Assembly (NCBI GenBank): GCA_037179385.1
Contig: CM074184.1
Span: 13,410,001 to 13,474,000 of the forward strand
Direction of reading: 5' to 3'
DNA from: Holothuria scabra
Taxonomy: Eukaryota > Echinodermata > Holothuroidea > Aspidochirotida > Holothuriidae
Length of the DNA: 64,000 nucleotides
The notes beneath the pieces were generated by a model, which was not told where the DNA came from, made no database searches, and worked only from the letters and a program-made list of their open reading frames with translations. Shown here one piece after another: positions 53,641-64,000 of the stretch. A program made the position numbers and the translations under genes. Every line of letters begins with the position of its first letter. The first letter of the stretch is position 1.

Positions 53641-54530
53641 TATAATTATATTTAAGGCTTAGCACAGGCATTTTTGGCAGCAGAGGCAAGGTGGTGGCAA
53701 TTAAACGACTGTTATCCTGCCCAAAAGAAAGCATAGTAGCACCATTTATTGGGTTGGACATGTGTAGAATACTTTGGCCAAAAATGGCACTTCCCAGGGT
53801 TATAGAACCCATATAAATAATATTTTGAGCCTGCTTTCACAAAATAAAAATGATCACCTAAATGGCACATGAGCAAATTGTAAATTGATCTGGAAATTAT
53901 CAGAAAAATTGTACCACTACCATTTTGGGGGAAATACTGTGGGCTCATGCCACACATACAGCTGCACTGTGTGCATATGAGCACTACCAGGATCAATAGT
54001 GATTGAGGATATACAGTATCTGAGATTAAATATTCTGTCTATGAATCCAGAATGCCACCATCAGTTGGCTCGTAGCGCACAAGAAAAGCTCTCCCTGAAC
54101 ACCAGAAATGGCATTTTAGAGACCACTTGAATAAAAGGCATATTCTGTGGACAAAATTTGTTAATTTCAGAATACCGTATGTAGAAGAATTTTCTCTTTC
54201 TGTCGGTGATAACTGCATATCAATAGCATATAGCAATCAGAAGATACAGATTTTTAAAGTAATGCATTTTTTCATGAAATTTGGTGCATCATGGGAAATC
54301 TGTGATGCCATCGCGGCACATTAATTTGACTTTAACACCACTCTCCACTCCTACATAAAGGTCATTAATAAGATATGCCATTAAATTTATTTTGATATAC
54401 CATATTGAAGAATGTTTTCAATGATTGTGCATAGAATTGTTTGAGGGGCACATTTAAGCATCACATGGCACTGACTCGAAACAGATTTTGTTTAATGTGC
54501 TATGGCACTGGCCCTTGGTAGAGTAACATT
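53641..54530. other. Unassigned, with a dispersed repeat fragment
   Basis: Contains CCACCATCAGTTGGC near 54056 and GGCACTTCCC near 53787, words shared with the duplicated repeat at 60215-60535. No gene recognised. Confidence 0.4.
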
Positions 54531-56280
54531 TTGGACGGACATGTAAGAAACTTGGATGGATGTCATATTTTGTATGTGGATGCATTGTGGTCAGAAGATG
54601 GTCCCTATCGTTTTTGGGAAAAGGTGTTCCCAGTGTTTGTTGGCAGAGGTGAAAGGTCATCTGGGGTCACCAGATCACCAGGTCAAAGTCTGAAAATCCC
54701 TTTAACAGGGTATCAGATAGGAAAATCGGATAGATTTCATATTTGGTATATGGATGCATTATGGTCAGAAGGTGGTCCTGTTTGTTTTTGGTGGAGGTCA
54801 AAGGTCAGCAGGGGTCAAAGTCTGTAAATCTTGTTAATTCAGTATATCAAGATAGCTCTCTTTCTGTCTGTTTGTCTCTCTACCTTTCTTTCTATAGCTT
54901 TCATGGATCTCAAAGGTCATGTGGGGTCACTCAAGGTCAAAATGTGAATGAAAACGTTGTTAGGGGGTAACACGTCTCAAGGTAGGAAACTGAATGAATG
55001 CATGTTATGGTGAAAAGGTGTTCCCAGATTTTGTTGGTGGAGATCAAAGGTCATCTGGGATAACAAAATTATTTTTTGAACATGCTAGTATAACATTTGA
55101 GTGAGATATGGTACATGATGCCATTATTTGAAATGGAACATTTATGTATCATCGAAATCTCAATGCATTTTTGCATTCTGTTTTTTTTTTTTTTTTTACA
55201 AAAATTATTATTTTGCTATGACAAATGATTAATTTCCATTAACAAAGTAGTTACTTGTACCAAACTAAAAACTTGTAGAAGTGCAACAATAGGTTTGTAG
55301 TAATATATTATCAATAAGTCACAATAAAATAATGATTGTAATAACTAATCGATAATTTATCATAACAAATTAATAATATTTAACAACACATTAAATTTTG
55401 ATTCCTTGCCATAGGCAGGCAAGAAATATATGAGATGGTGATGTCATGTAGGTGTGTGTGTGTTTGTGACACTTTTGCTTGTAAACATGATATCTCAAGA
55501 TATGAACAGCAGACACTTTTCATATTTTGTATACAGATTTGTCATGTTGGGAAGAACGAACTTATTGTTTGTGGTTGGAGTCAAAGGTCATGTTAGATCA
55601 CCAGAGGTTACACCACCGTCAAACCAAGTAATTGGCTTCAATTTTCAAATTTTTGTCCCCCTAAAGTGTTTGAAGTTTGCAGCTTACACTCATTTTGCCC
55701 CCTGGAAAGATTCTCCTCCCCTCCCAAAACATTTGCTCCCTCCAGCGCCTTGCCTGGCCACAGGCATGGAGGGCTTGTTATCACAATTTCTCAAGACAAC
55801 AGTGAAGAACAACTGTTATATTTGGTTCATAGATGTGCTATTGTTCTTGGGTGGATGTCAAAGGTCATTTGACCTCACAGGCACTAATTGTGTGAAAATC
55901 CTCTCAATGGATTGTAGGGTCACCAGAGTTCAAATCCAGCATCACCAGAGGTGACATGCCAGGTCACCAGATGTCATATGCCAGGTTGCCAGAGGTTAAA
56001 TGTCAGGTCACCAGAGTTCATGTGCCAACTCAACAGAGTTCAAATGATTATGTCACATAAGTTTACAAAGGACGAAAACTTTGGTATGAAGATACCTTTA
56101 AGTAGGAAAGTTGGAAGAATTTCGTAATTGGTATGTGGATGCAGTATGGTTACCCACAAAACCTTAATTGTTTTGGGGAGGTCAGAATTAAGTCAGGTGG
56201 GTTGCCAGCCATCAAAAGGTGAATTTTCCAAGAATTGCCAAGATTATCATCTGAGGTCACCAGAGGTGAAAAGGCAAAAT
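54531..56280 (-). repeat. Diverged opposite-strand copies of the DR1 repeat
   Basis: On the plus strand GGTGGAGGTCAAAGGTCA (54790-54807) includes a perfect DR1. Near-DR1 copies lie near 54650, 54910, 55030, 55577 and 55857, with unit words such as TCTCAAGGTAGGAAACTGAA and TTTTTGGTGGAGGTC. These reverse-complement to the 15-kb array consensus. Spacing is irregular and units are decayed. Confidence 0.75.
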
Positions 56281-59200
56281 TTCCAAAGTTTTCTTTTCTG
56301 CAAGGGATCACTAAAGCCTTTTTGCTTTCTGGTTATAAGCAGTTCATATCATACGATGTGGTGCAGTGTCAGTATCCAAAAAGAGTGCAATAAGGCTCAG
56401 TTGTACTAGCTCTTGTAGTTTCTTGTATTGTGCCATCTATTAAATGTAGAATTGGAATAAAATTTGTAAAAATATAAAATCTTGTGCCCATGCCTAACAG
56501 TAGAAATGATCACTATTGTCACTTTGTTCATGTGTTCATGTTATTGGTTGAATGATTTCATATTGTTAGCTGATAAATTGAACAACTGTTTAGCAATATG
56601 GGGTAACTGCAAACCCCTTTTGGTCTTGGAAAGCAGAGATTAGAGTCTGTGAGACCAGAAATAGGGTTCAAAAGATGGAAAGTTGTGAGATGGAAGATGA
56701 AATGAGGGTCCTCTAGAACAAAAAAGAGGAAACCTCAAAATGCACTGAACCGCGTGAAACACTGCTGCACAAAATCTACGGCAAATTTCCCAGAGTCCAT
56801 TGTTCCCAGGGTTTCATATTCCCAGGCTGGGAATCAGTGGTGGCACCAGGAGGTCATGGGGGTATTTTCCTCTTGCAGAATCCCACCCCCCCCCCACCCC
56901 CAGTTTCCCCCAACTCTGAACCAGATGTAACTATCCTAAGACATAGTTTATCCCAGAGATATGCTTAAATGCTAGAGGTTCTGTGGATTTTGTGCCTGGA
57001 TTTCACCAGTGGCCCTAAGATGGGCCATGCAAAACCCGAACTTTGTCCTCAGTATCATGATACGTGTGAACATTTTTTGCCCTCAACATTTTCCTTTATC
57101 CTTCATTTCCCTTGTCCTTCCCATGCTTGAAATCCTGGTTCAGTTACTGCTGGGAACATTGAAAATGTGGAATAACAACCTTGAAACCAACCATTCAAGT
57201 ACAATTAATCAAAAATGAGGGACATTAAGGTATCATCAGAATCACGAAGGGATACCTTTAGTCCTCCGTCTCATTGGTCCCCCCCCCCCCGTTACTTCAG
57301 TTTGCTTCATTAGTAGCTTTCCTAGGCTACAGTCAGAGCCATTGGGGTAGTGTCAGTGGTGTCACCAGGGGGAAGGGGGAGTCCCCAAGGGAAACCTCCC
57401 CTCCCAACTGAAATTTGGAATTTAAAAAAATATAGCCTACATCTTATGCAGTCACAGTGAGACTACCAGATTTTACGTGAGTTGATTCTGCCTTTGAAAA
57501 GCGAATAAAGGCATCAATTTCCATTTTCTCCAAGTGAAAAAATTCCACCCCCTTCCCAAACATGCAGAAAATGCCATTTCCAATTCTCTGAGGGGTTGTG
57601 ATTTTTCCTAATTTTCTGTACACCCCACAGCAATGGATTGCTTTTGGGCAGTATTAACGTTAGGTATTTCCAGAAGAGAATTGCTTCTGTCTATCAATCA
57701 CTGTCGCTAAGTTCTGCTCCCCTTGACCCCCCCCCGACATGTCTAGTTCTGCTCCAGAATTTTGCAATATAAGGTTTTGAACTTTAATTGTGATGAAAAA
57801 TAAAAATTGCCCCAGTAAACGATCACCTACCCTTCAAGATTAATTCTTTTATAGTCGAAAATCTGGCACCATTTGGTATTTCTAGTGCTTGAAAAATCAA
57901 GGCAAAGGTTTCACCACCCACTTGTACCTTGCCTCTCCCTCTCCCTCACCCTCCCTCTCCCTCACCAAAAACTCTCAATTGACATTTTGCCATCATCCAC
58001 AGTCCACACCAGAAAAAACACCAGAAAAAAATTGGAAATTTTTGGCTATGGGCCTTGTGCTGGGTCTGCTTCCCTCACAGTCAGGTCCAACTGGGTGTGT
58101 TCAACCTAAGGAACCGAATGGAGACTGAAGTGTTTGTCTTACAGCACACTCGACAGAGAAACATCAGATCAACCGTCTTCAATGTCAGTGACCTGACATT
58201 TTTAGGTCATATAGGCCTACTTTCTTTTCTTTAAAACCAAAAGCACCCGGTCAGCAAATTTAATGGGCTCGGCAACGGACCGTTGCAAGCCACTTCGGCG
58301 GTCCGTCGAAGAAATGTTAGGTGGCGTGCCAGCAGTCCTCCGACGGCGATGAAACTTGATTGACCAAACATTTTACCCGGTATACGATTTTTTTTTACCC
58401 GGAGTGTAGCCAGCAGACCTCCAATGGTCGGGCCCTCTGGCGGTTCTTTATTGCCCAACCACCAATTCATGGCCGATAGAAAGCCTACAATGACGGACTG
58501 CTGGATATTGCTGACTGAGCACATACTTCATTCAGGCAAGAGAAACTGATTAGAGTACCAATATTTTACCATTTTGCATCTAGACACTGTTACCGCCTCC
58601 CCGATTGAAGACCACCTTAGATCCCTCCGTGTCCGTGTCCTCCTTTCCAGATCCCTCTCAGTGTGTCCGTGTCCTTTCCAGAAAACAAACATGCATGGTC
58701 ACTTTGCGAAAAATGTAGGGGCTCCCGCGACCAAAAATGAGGGCAGGTTCGGGACCCTATGACCGCAATTAAAACCGCAGTGCTCGCGAGACCAGAAAAT
58801 TAAAGATACCAGTGGCGCCGGTACTCAGGATTTGTATGTAAGCAGCTAGGGAAAGCAGTATACTGAAGAATCGTGGGCCTAGGGGAGATATATGACCTGG
58901 CCTTGGAAAATTTTGCAATCTGGTGGTATTTAAGGCTACGACCTTAAGAAGCAAATTCGTTGCATACTTTGCATATTTTAGGTACTAAAATAAAAGGGCA
59001 GTGTAGTGATGGTCAGCTGGGTGAAAGGGTCTAAGGGGTGGGGATCCCTTCCGCTTTGGAATTTTTTGAAAAATTTGATCACAGCTAACATGCAATCTGG
59101 TGCTATGTGTGCTACATTTTGAAGTTAAATTTGAAGTGTTACAAAATGTGCATACTTTTCGGACCTTAAAAATAATTTGGCGTCAGTGATGAGTGAACGT

Positions 59201-59700
59201 TGGGGAGATAAGGACCTCCTTAAAAGTTTGCAAGAAAGGCTGGAGTCCCTGCAAGCAATCTGATGCCACGTCATATGCTAATTAACTTACGTTATTTATA
59301 AGATTTAAAAAAAGAAAGAAAAATCGGCAACCATCATGCAAGGAGAGGAGGCCCCGATGCCCTCTCCCCTTTCCGCGTACGCCTGTGAAGGATACGTTTT
59401 TAGTCTCGCGGACACCCTCATTTCCTTGACCACTTTGGTCACCCCACTTATAAATGAGCCTCTAGCCCTTCCCAATACCGTCTATTGAACATCCAATACA
59501 TGTAAACAAGAGCGGCCCGGTCATTAATGCTTAGCAAGAGGTATAATGACTATTTACGCATGGAGCAAAGGCTCCATTCAAGTGCTCTCAGTTCTCCAGG
59601 CTGTTCCAGTCTCTGTTGTCCTTGTGATGAGTGCAGCTACTCAACTGAATGAGCGTAAACAAGTCATATAGTACTGTGAACACAGTTAGTGAGGCCAAGT
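56281..59700. other. Intergenic with G/C-tract dispersed repeats
   Basis: Ends of the CAGTGGCG family appear at 56838 (CAGTGGTGGCACCAGGAGG), 57352 (CAGTGGTGTCACCAGGGGG) and 58810 (CAGTGGCGCCGGTACTCAGG), mostly beside C or G runs. A CTCCCT pyrimidine tract is at 57930-57966. No host gene recognised. Confidence 0.45.
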
Positions 59701-59741
59701 TGTGTTGCTATGTTCGAACAGAGTTCGACAAACTTTTCTCC

Positions 59742-59818
59742 TTTCCCGCGGTGTGTCTTAAAATAATGACGTCAGAATAAATTCTGACGTCAGGATCGAA
59801 GTACCGTCGATTTAAGGT
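59742..59818 (-). promoter_or_regulatory. CRE plus E2F-like module, right (inverted) copy
   Basis: TTTCCCGCGG (59742-59751) lies 33 bp before the 34-bp core (59785-59818), which is the exact reverse complement of 49595-49628. This copy has a second perfect TGACGTCA at 59767-59774. Weaker similarity continues about 12 bp past the core. Confidence 0.5.
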
Positions 59819-60132
59819 GAGCCGTGGAACCATTTCCGCAAATTTGTTCCAGAATTCGCTGGGTTACTTTTCTTTTAGCTCTCCTTTAGCTATATATGGC
59901 GCTAATCACATTTTGCTTAGGCTGGCAGAGATCCCAAGCCTGTGCTGAGTTGAATGGTGCAAAGTTTTTAAAAATCGACCGTAAAATGACGGGGATACGA
60001 TTTTTTTTCTGAGGGCTGTTTGGGGGCAATTTTTGATGATTTTCGAAGGAATTTTGAAGAATTTTTCAAAAATTAAAAAAAAGAAACCCAGACATGCAAA
60101 AATCTTTTCACTTTTTAGTATCTAGGATCTGT

Positions 60133-60540
60133 AAACCAGGGGTGTAGCCAGGATTTTCTTGTGGGGGGGGGGGGGGCAAAGTCGACTCATCGTCCTCAAT
60201 CTTGACCGACAGGACTATCTTAGCGGAGCGCCACCATCAGTTGGCGTGAAGCGTACAAGAAAATTTTTGGTTTTAGAAACCCCTTAAGATGGCAGGAAAC
60301 GGCACTTCCCGAGTGTTTTATGCTGCATGTTCCCAGCCTGGAAATATGGATCTCATTTCTGATATTTCCCAATTAATGCAAAAAAAAAAAAAAATCAATC
60401 TATGAAAAATGTTAATACATGTTTCTAAGCGGAGCTCTACCATCGATTGGCGCGGAGCGTACCAGGAAATTTTTGGCTGTACAAACCCCTCAGATGGCTG
60501 GAAACGGCACTTCCCGAGTGTTCTAAGCAAGAATATGTTG
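60133..60540. repeat. Dispersed repeat with an internal duplication
   Basis: Begins GGGGTGTAGCCAGGATTTTC and a G run. Two related units follow (about 60219-60325 and 60427-60535), each with TAGCGGAGC/AAGCGGAGC, ATTTTTGG and GGAAACGGCACTTCCCGAGT. Confidence 0.65.
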
Positions 60541-63090
60541 AGGGGCTGAACATACCTTTAGCCCAAACTTTTTCATTTTTCATCGCCCCCACTGGGGTGC
60601 GGCATTTTCTTGAGGGAGCGAAGCGCCCAAGTGAGGAGCCGAGCGACCGAACGGGGAGAGGGTGTGGTTCTCCCCTCCCGCCCCAAGGAGATTTTGCAAC
60701 TTTACATCAAAATTCAGCGATCTGGTAAACACCTAAGTTGGAATTTTTGGACATTTTCAATCTTGTATCAATGTTTTCCTTATTCCCTCGAGAGTTAGCA
60801 GGGTTAGTGTGTGACTGTAAGAGGGTTACTCGGTACGAGTCAATGGGGCCCTAGGGAATTGTGTCGCACTGGAACAAAACAGCTACTCATAAGGCTTACA
60901 TTTAGTTGGCTAAACCAGCGGAATTGACATTTTGCCCTGAAAAACGCCAAAACTCCATTTAAATAAAAAAAAAAAATAAAAATAAAAAAATTAGGTATGG
61001 GCGGGACTAAGTGCCAACCCCCTGACCATAGGCCTGTATCCCTGGGTGTCACCTTCCCCTTTTGGAATGTTTTGCAGTCTCGAAGAGCTTAGATGCAATA
61101 TGATGCTATATTTTGTTCTTTTTATACTAGATTCCAGTGTTCTCCACAAGGGGTTTTAGAGGACCGACACGTCCTCCTAGTGAAATTGACCGCCCCTCCA
61201 AAATAGTTGCCGCTCTCCAAAAAATGCAGCTTCCATTTCTAGTTCATTGCTTCATTACACATATACAAGTCATAACTGGAAAAATGTGACTTCCCTCCAG
61301 GCTTGGCGCCAGGATTTGCCCGACGAAGGGCCACTCTCCGAACGGGGGAGGGGCAGGGTCGGTAGCGACCCAAGCCCTGACAGCCAGGATGCCGTCGATG
61401 AGTTGGTGAGGGAGGTTTGAAGAAAACCTGTGCACTATACCTGCCATTGCGAGCCGTATACGACATCAAATTTGTATATGCTAGAGGAAGATATTTCCGC
61501 ACTGATTTAACCGTGGAAAAGGGGGCAAAAATTTTTTAGGTTAGTACACTAAAATGAATCTTTACTTATTTAAATCTTATATAGGTCAATAAATTGTTCC
61601 GGCATTTGGGCCCTATCGGACACAAATTATATTGTACTTTCTTCTTCGAGTCCGTACCGCACGACTGACCCAAGAGATAATTAACTACGTTTAGCGAAAT
61701 GATATGAAATTCCCGACATGAACATTAATCCATTTATTCTATTTATTAATTTACATGAAAAGATGGGAAGGGTTTGTACTTTATTAGCTCTAGGTAACGG
61801 AACTGAGGAAGGGTGTGCAAAGCGTACCGAACATTTTCGGGGTTTTTTTTGCAGAAATAACTCTTGTGAAAGCCAAAGTAACTAAACCGACCATGAGAAG
61901 GCGACAGATTATCCCCGACAGGTGGCGGGCCATGCCAGCGACCACAAGTTCCGACAGCCCCTATGTCGAGGGGGTGGTATGAAGGAGCCTTAACTATCCC
62001 ATGTCATTGCAGCCTTGGGCACATTTTGCACAATGTTACTTAATATTTTAAATGCCGAGTTAATGTTCTTTTGAGTCTGAATGGTGAAATTGCAAAGCGC
62101 GCAAAGCGCGCGAAATTTTTTGGTGGGCTTACAAAAATAACATAGCCTATGTAATCATTAAGAACAAAAAGAAAAAAAAAAATAGAAACTGTAGGGGTTG
62201 TAGACCGTATCGGGGATAACATACATTGTGTCGAAACCACCTGGAATACCCGATAAAATAGCCAAACTATGCTCCGTGAGTGGCTCACCATCTGACCTAT
62301 CGCATGACACACACACGAGAACATCAACTAGGCTTTGTGATATGGGATAAAATTTACGACCTCTGCATAACCTGTGTACTCTGCCTACCAGTTACTTGGT
62401 AAGGTTGAGAGGACTTGCACTCTCTAGATATGTAGAACGGAAGTATTGAAAAAACTGGAGTGAATCTACAGCGCACGTAGCGCGCCGAAAATTTGGGGTT
62501 CTTATAAGGGAAATTGTCCCTTGAGAGCAAAAAACAGGTAAACCATCGGGGAGACTAGTCGCCGTCGGGGACTGCATACTTTATCGTAACGACTAAGCGC
62601 CCCCCCCCCCCCCCCCCCGAAGAACTGTAAAAAATGCCCCCGATTCTCTCCCTCCTCGTGCGTTTATTTTTTTTTTATTTTTTATTTTTTGGCTCCCCTT
62701 CATTTTTTCAACATCGCCCATCGCGTCCCCAAAATTTCTGTGGGGGGGGGGGCACTCTTCCCCCCCCCCCCGCTGGCTACGCTAGTGCTGTAAACTACTA
62801 ACATAAAGTATAGTCGAAGGATTTTCATTTTTTTTTGTACCCTCACGATTTTTTTTGTAAATTTTACGTGTTTTTCCACTTTTTCGCACTTTTTTTTAGG
62901 AGACTCATACAATCGGCAGGATTTTTCCAAAAATTCTTCGGGGACACCACCCAAGAAAATTATTATTACTAGACAGATGTTTTTCTTTTTTCCCAATCAT
63001 TTCATACCAAGGGGAAGGCTGTAGGATGTAAGGGGGTTGTTTTATGGATTCTACAAAATGGTAATATTTTTGGGGGGTATGGATCAACCC
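60541..63090. other. Intergenic with homopolymer-rich repeats
   Basis: Includes GCAAAGCGCGCAAAGCGCGC near 62094, a C run near 62600, G and C runs near 62742-62770 and the family end GCTGGCTACGCTAGTG near 62771 (reverse orientation). No gene recognised. Confidence 0.4.
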
Positions 63091-63097
63091 TCTGTGC

Positions 63098-63690
63098 TGT
63101 ATAGAACATCTTTGGCTTCCCACTTTGGAGCTGAGAAGAATTAGGAGGGGGGACATGCTCCAGGTTAACAGGTTTTTTTTTTTTCTGAAAGGAACCACTT
63201 TTGTCTTGTTCAAAGTAACTCTCGGGTTCCGTGTTCATTGTAAAAAGCTGGAAAAGCCTTTTGCAAGTCTTGACATTAGGAAGTTTAGTTTCTCCCATAG
63301 ACTTGTCAACGAGTGGAATTGTCTGCCTGAGTGGGTGGTTAACGCCCCTCAGTTCACTGCTGTAAGGTTGCTGTAAGGTTAACATTGGCAATTAGTTCTT
63401 CCATGACTGTGGTAGAATCTGATTGTCTGGGGCTGTTGTCTAGGTTTGGTGGGTTGACTTTTGAGTAGGGTTTGGACTTCAGGGCATCTCATGGGGCCTT
63501 GGCCTTCCTTTGCCGTTCAACCTGTTATATTATGTTAAATGACAGACCAATACTGTAAGTGGTCTGAGAGCCCTGGAGTTGGTCACGTAGGCCTATTGCC
63601 CTCTTCAGTGGACGTAGTATAGCTTCTGCGGGAACCGGGAAGCAGTTTGGTTTCGCCGAACGTCCCTTTGCCAGAGGGCTGGGAAGACAA
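63098..63690 (+). mobile_element. 3' end of a CR1-like LINE: RT C-terminus plus 3' UTR
   Basis: Frame 63098-63376 gives IEHLWLPTLELRRIRRGDML and FASLDIRKFSFSHRLVNEWN then CLPEWVVNAPQFTAVRLL. This is the conserved tail of CR1/Rex-type reverse transcriptases (PTLEYRRIRGD...RVVxxWNxLPxxVVxAP). It is open to the end. A 3'-UTR-like unit at 63540-63690 matches 47610-47775 and 47925-48060. Confidence 0.82.
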
Positions 63691-64000
63691 GAAAAATGTT
63701 TGTGTAGGCTGGATGCTCACAACTTCATTTGAAGTAAAAATTACTGGAACTATCTGCTTCCTGCCATCGGGGTATTAAGGGTAGATAACCTCAACGTCAG
63801 GGTGACCCTGACTAGGTACGACAATTAACAGTGCAGAATGGTAAAACCAGAGAGCAGGATAATAGGAACTCCTGCTCTATGGGTAAAATCCACCGATCTC
63901 TATGAATATACCTGTATAGTGCATCAACTATGCAAGCCCTGCGACCAGTTGAAGTCATACCACTCCCATTGTTACGAAGCATGTAACAAGGCAGTACACA
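63691..64000. other. Unassigned end of window
   Basis: No gene or repeat recognised. Confidence 0.35.

Noticed and set aside
58231..58524. 97-codon minus-strand open frame as a gene
   Set aside because: No recognisable domain, no splice context, and it lies among dispersed repeats.

Overview
This is an animal nuclear genome window. It is AT-rich, intron-rich and crowded with non-autonomous transposons, SINE fragments, decayed LINE reverse transcriptases, microsatellites and one large satellite. The style of the repeats and the multi-exon gene suggest a marine invertebrate deuterostome (echinoderm or hemichordate-like). That placement is inference; no marker in the window fixes the species.

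The only protein-coding gene I can fully support is on the minus strand from about 36.26 kb down to 5.31 kb: IFT70 (TTC30/fleer/DYF-1), a TPR protein of the intraflagellar transport B complex. I rebuilt 15 coding exons by hand. Every intron is GT-AG, all phases agree, and the spliced CDS is 1944 nt (647 codons plus stop), close to the roughly 665 residues of human TTC30. The first exon lies next to a possible bidirectional promoter with a weak RFX X-box-like half-site.

Layout. 1-5.3 kb: 3' flank of IFT70 with two copies of a 0.3-kb TTAA-flanked MITE, a 0.56-kb TTAA-flanked element, and a tRNA-derived SINE that contains another element. 5.3-36.3 kb: IFT70. Its introns hold a hAT-type MITE with a perfect 8-bp target duplication, a 1.5-kb element with long inverted repeats ending at a perfect 77-bp palindrome, a 145-bp-period tandem array whose every unit carries a DR1 nuclear-receptor motif, SINEs, a 5'-truncated L1-like LINE tail, nested TTAA elements and a degraded reverse transcriptase. 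36.5-49.5 kb: no recognisable host gene; TIR elements, two more TTAA MITEs, a foldback inverted repeat and a decayed CR1-like reverse transcriptase. 50.1-53.6 kb: a satellite of about 55 monomers of exactly 60 bp with higher-order structure. 54.5-56.3 kb: a diverged, opposite-strand version of the DR1 repeat. 56.3-64 kb: G/C-tract-bearing TIR elements and the 3' end of a CR1-like LINE. A 34-bp sequence carrying a CRE palindrome occurs once on each side of the satellite, in inverted orientation and 10.2 kb apart, each copy with an E2F-like site at matching spacing.

No defence, operon or other multi-gene system is visible. The interest lies in the ancestral intron-rich IFT70, the indel-free satellite, the DR1 arrays and the well-resolved nested transposon events.
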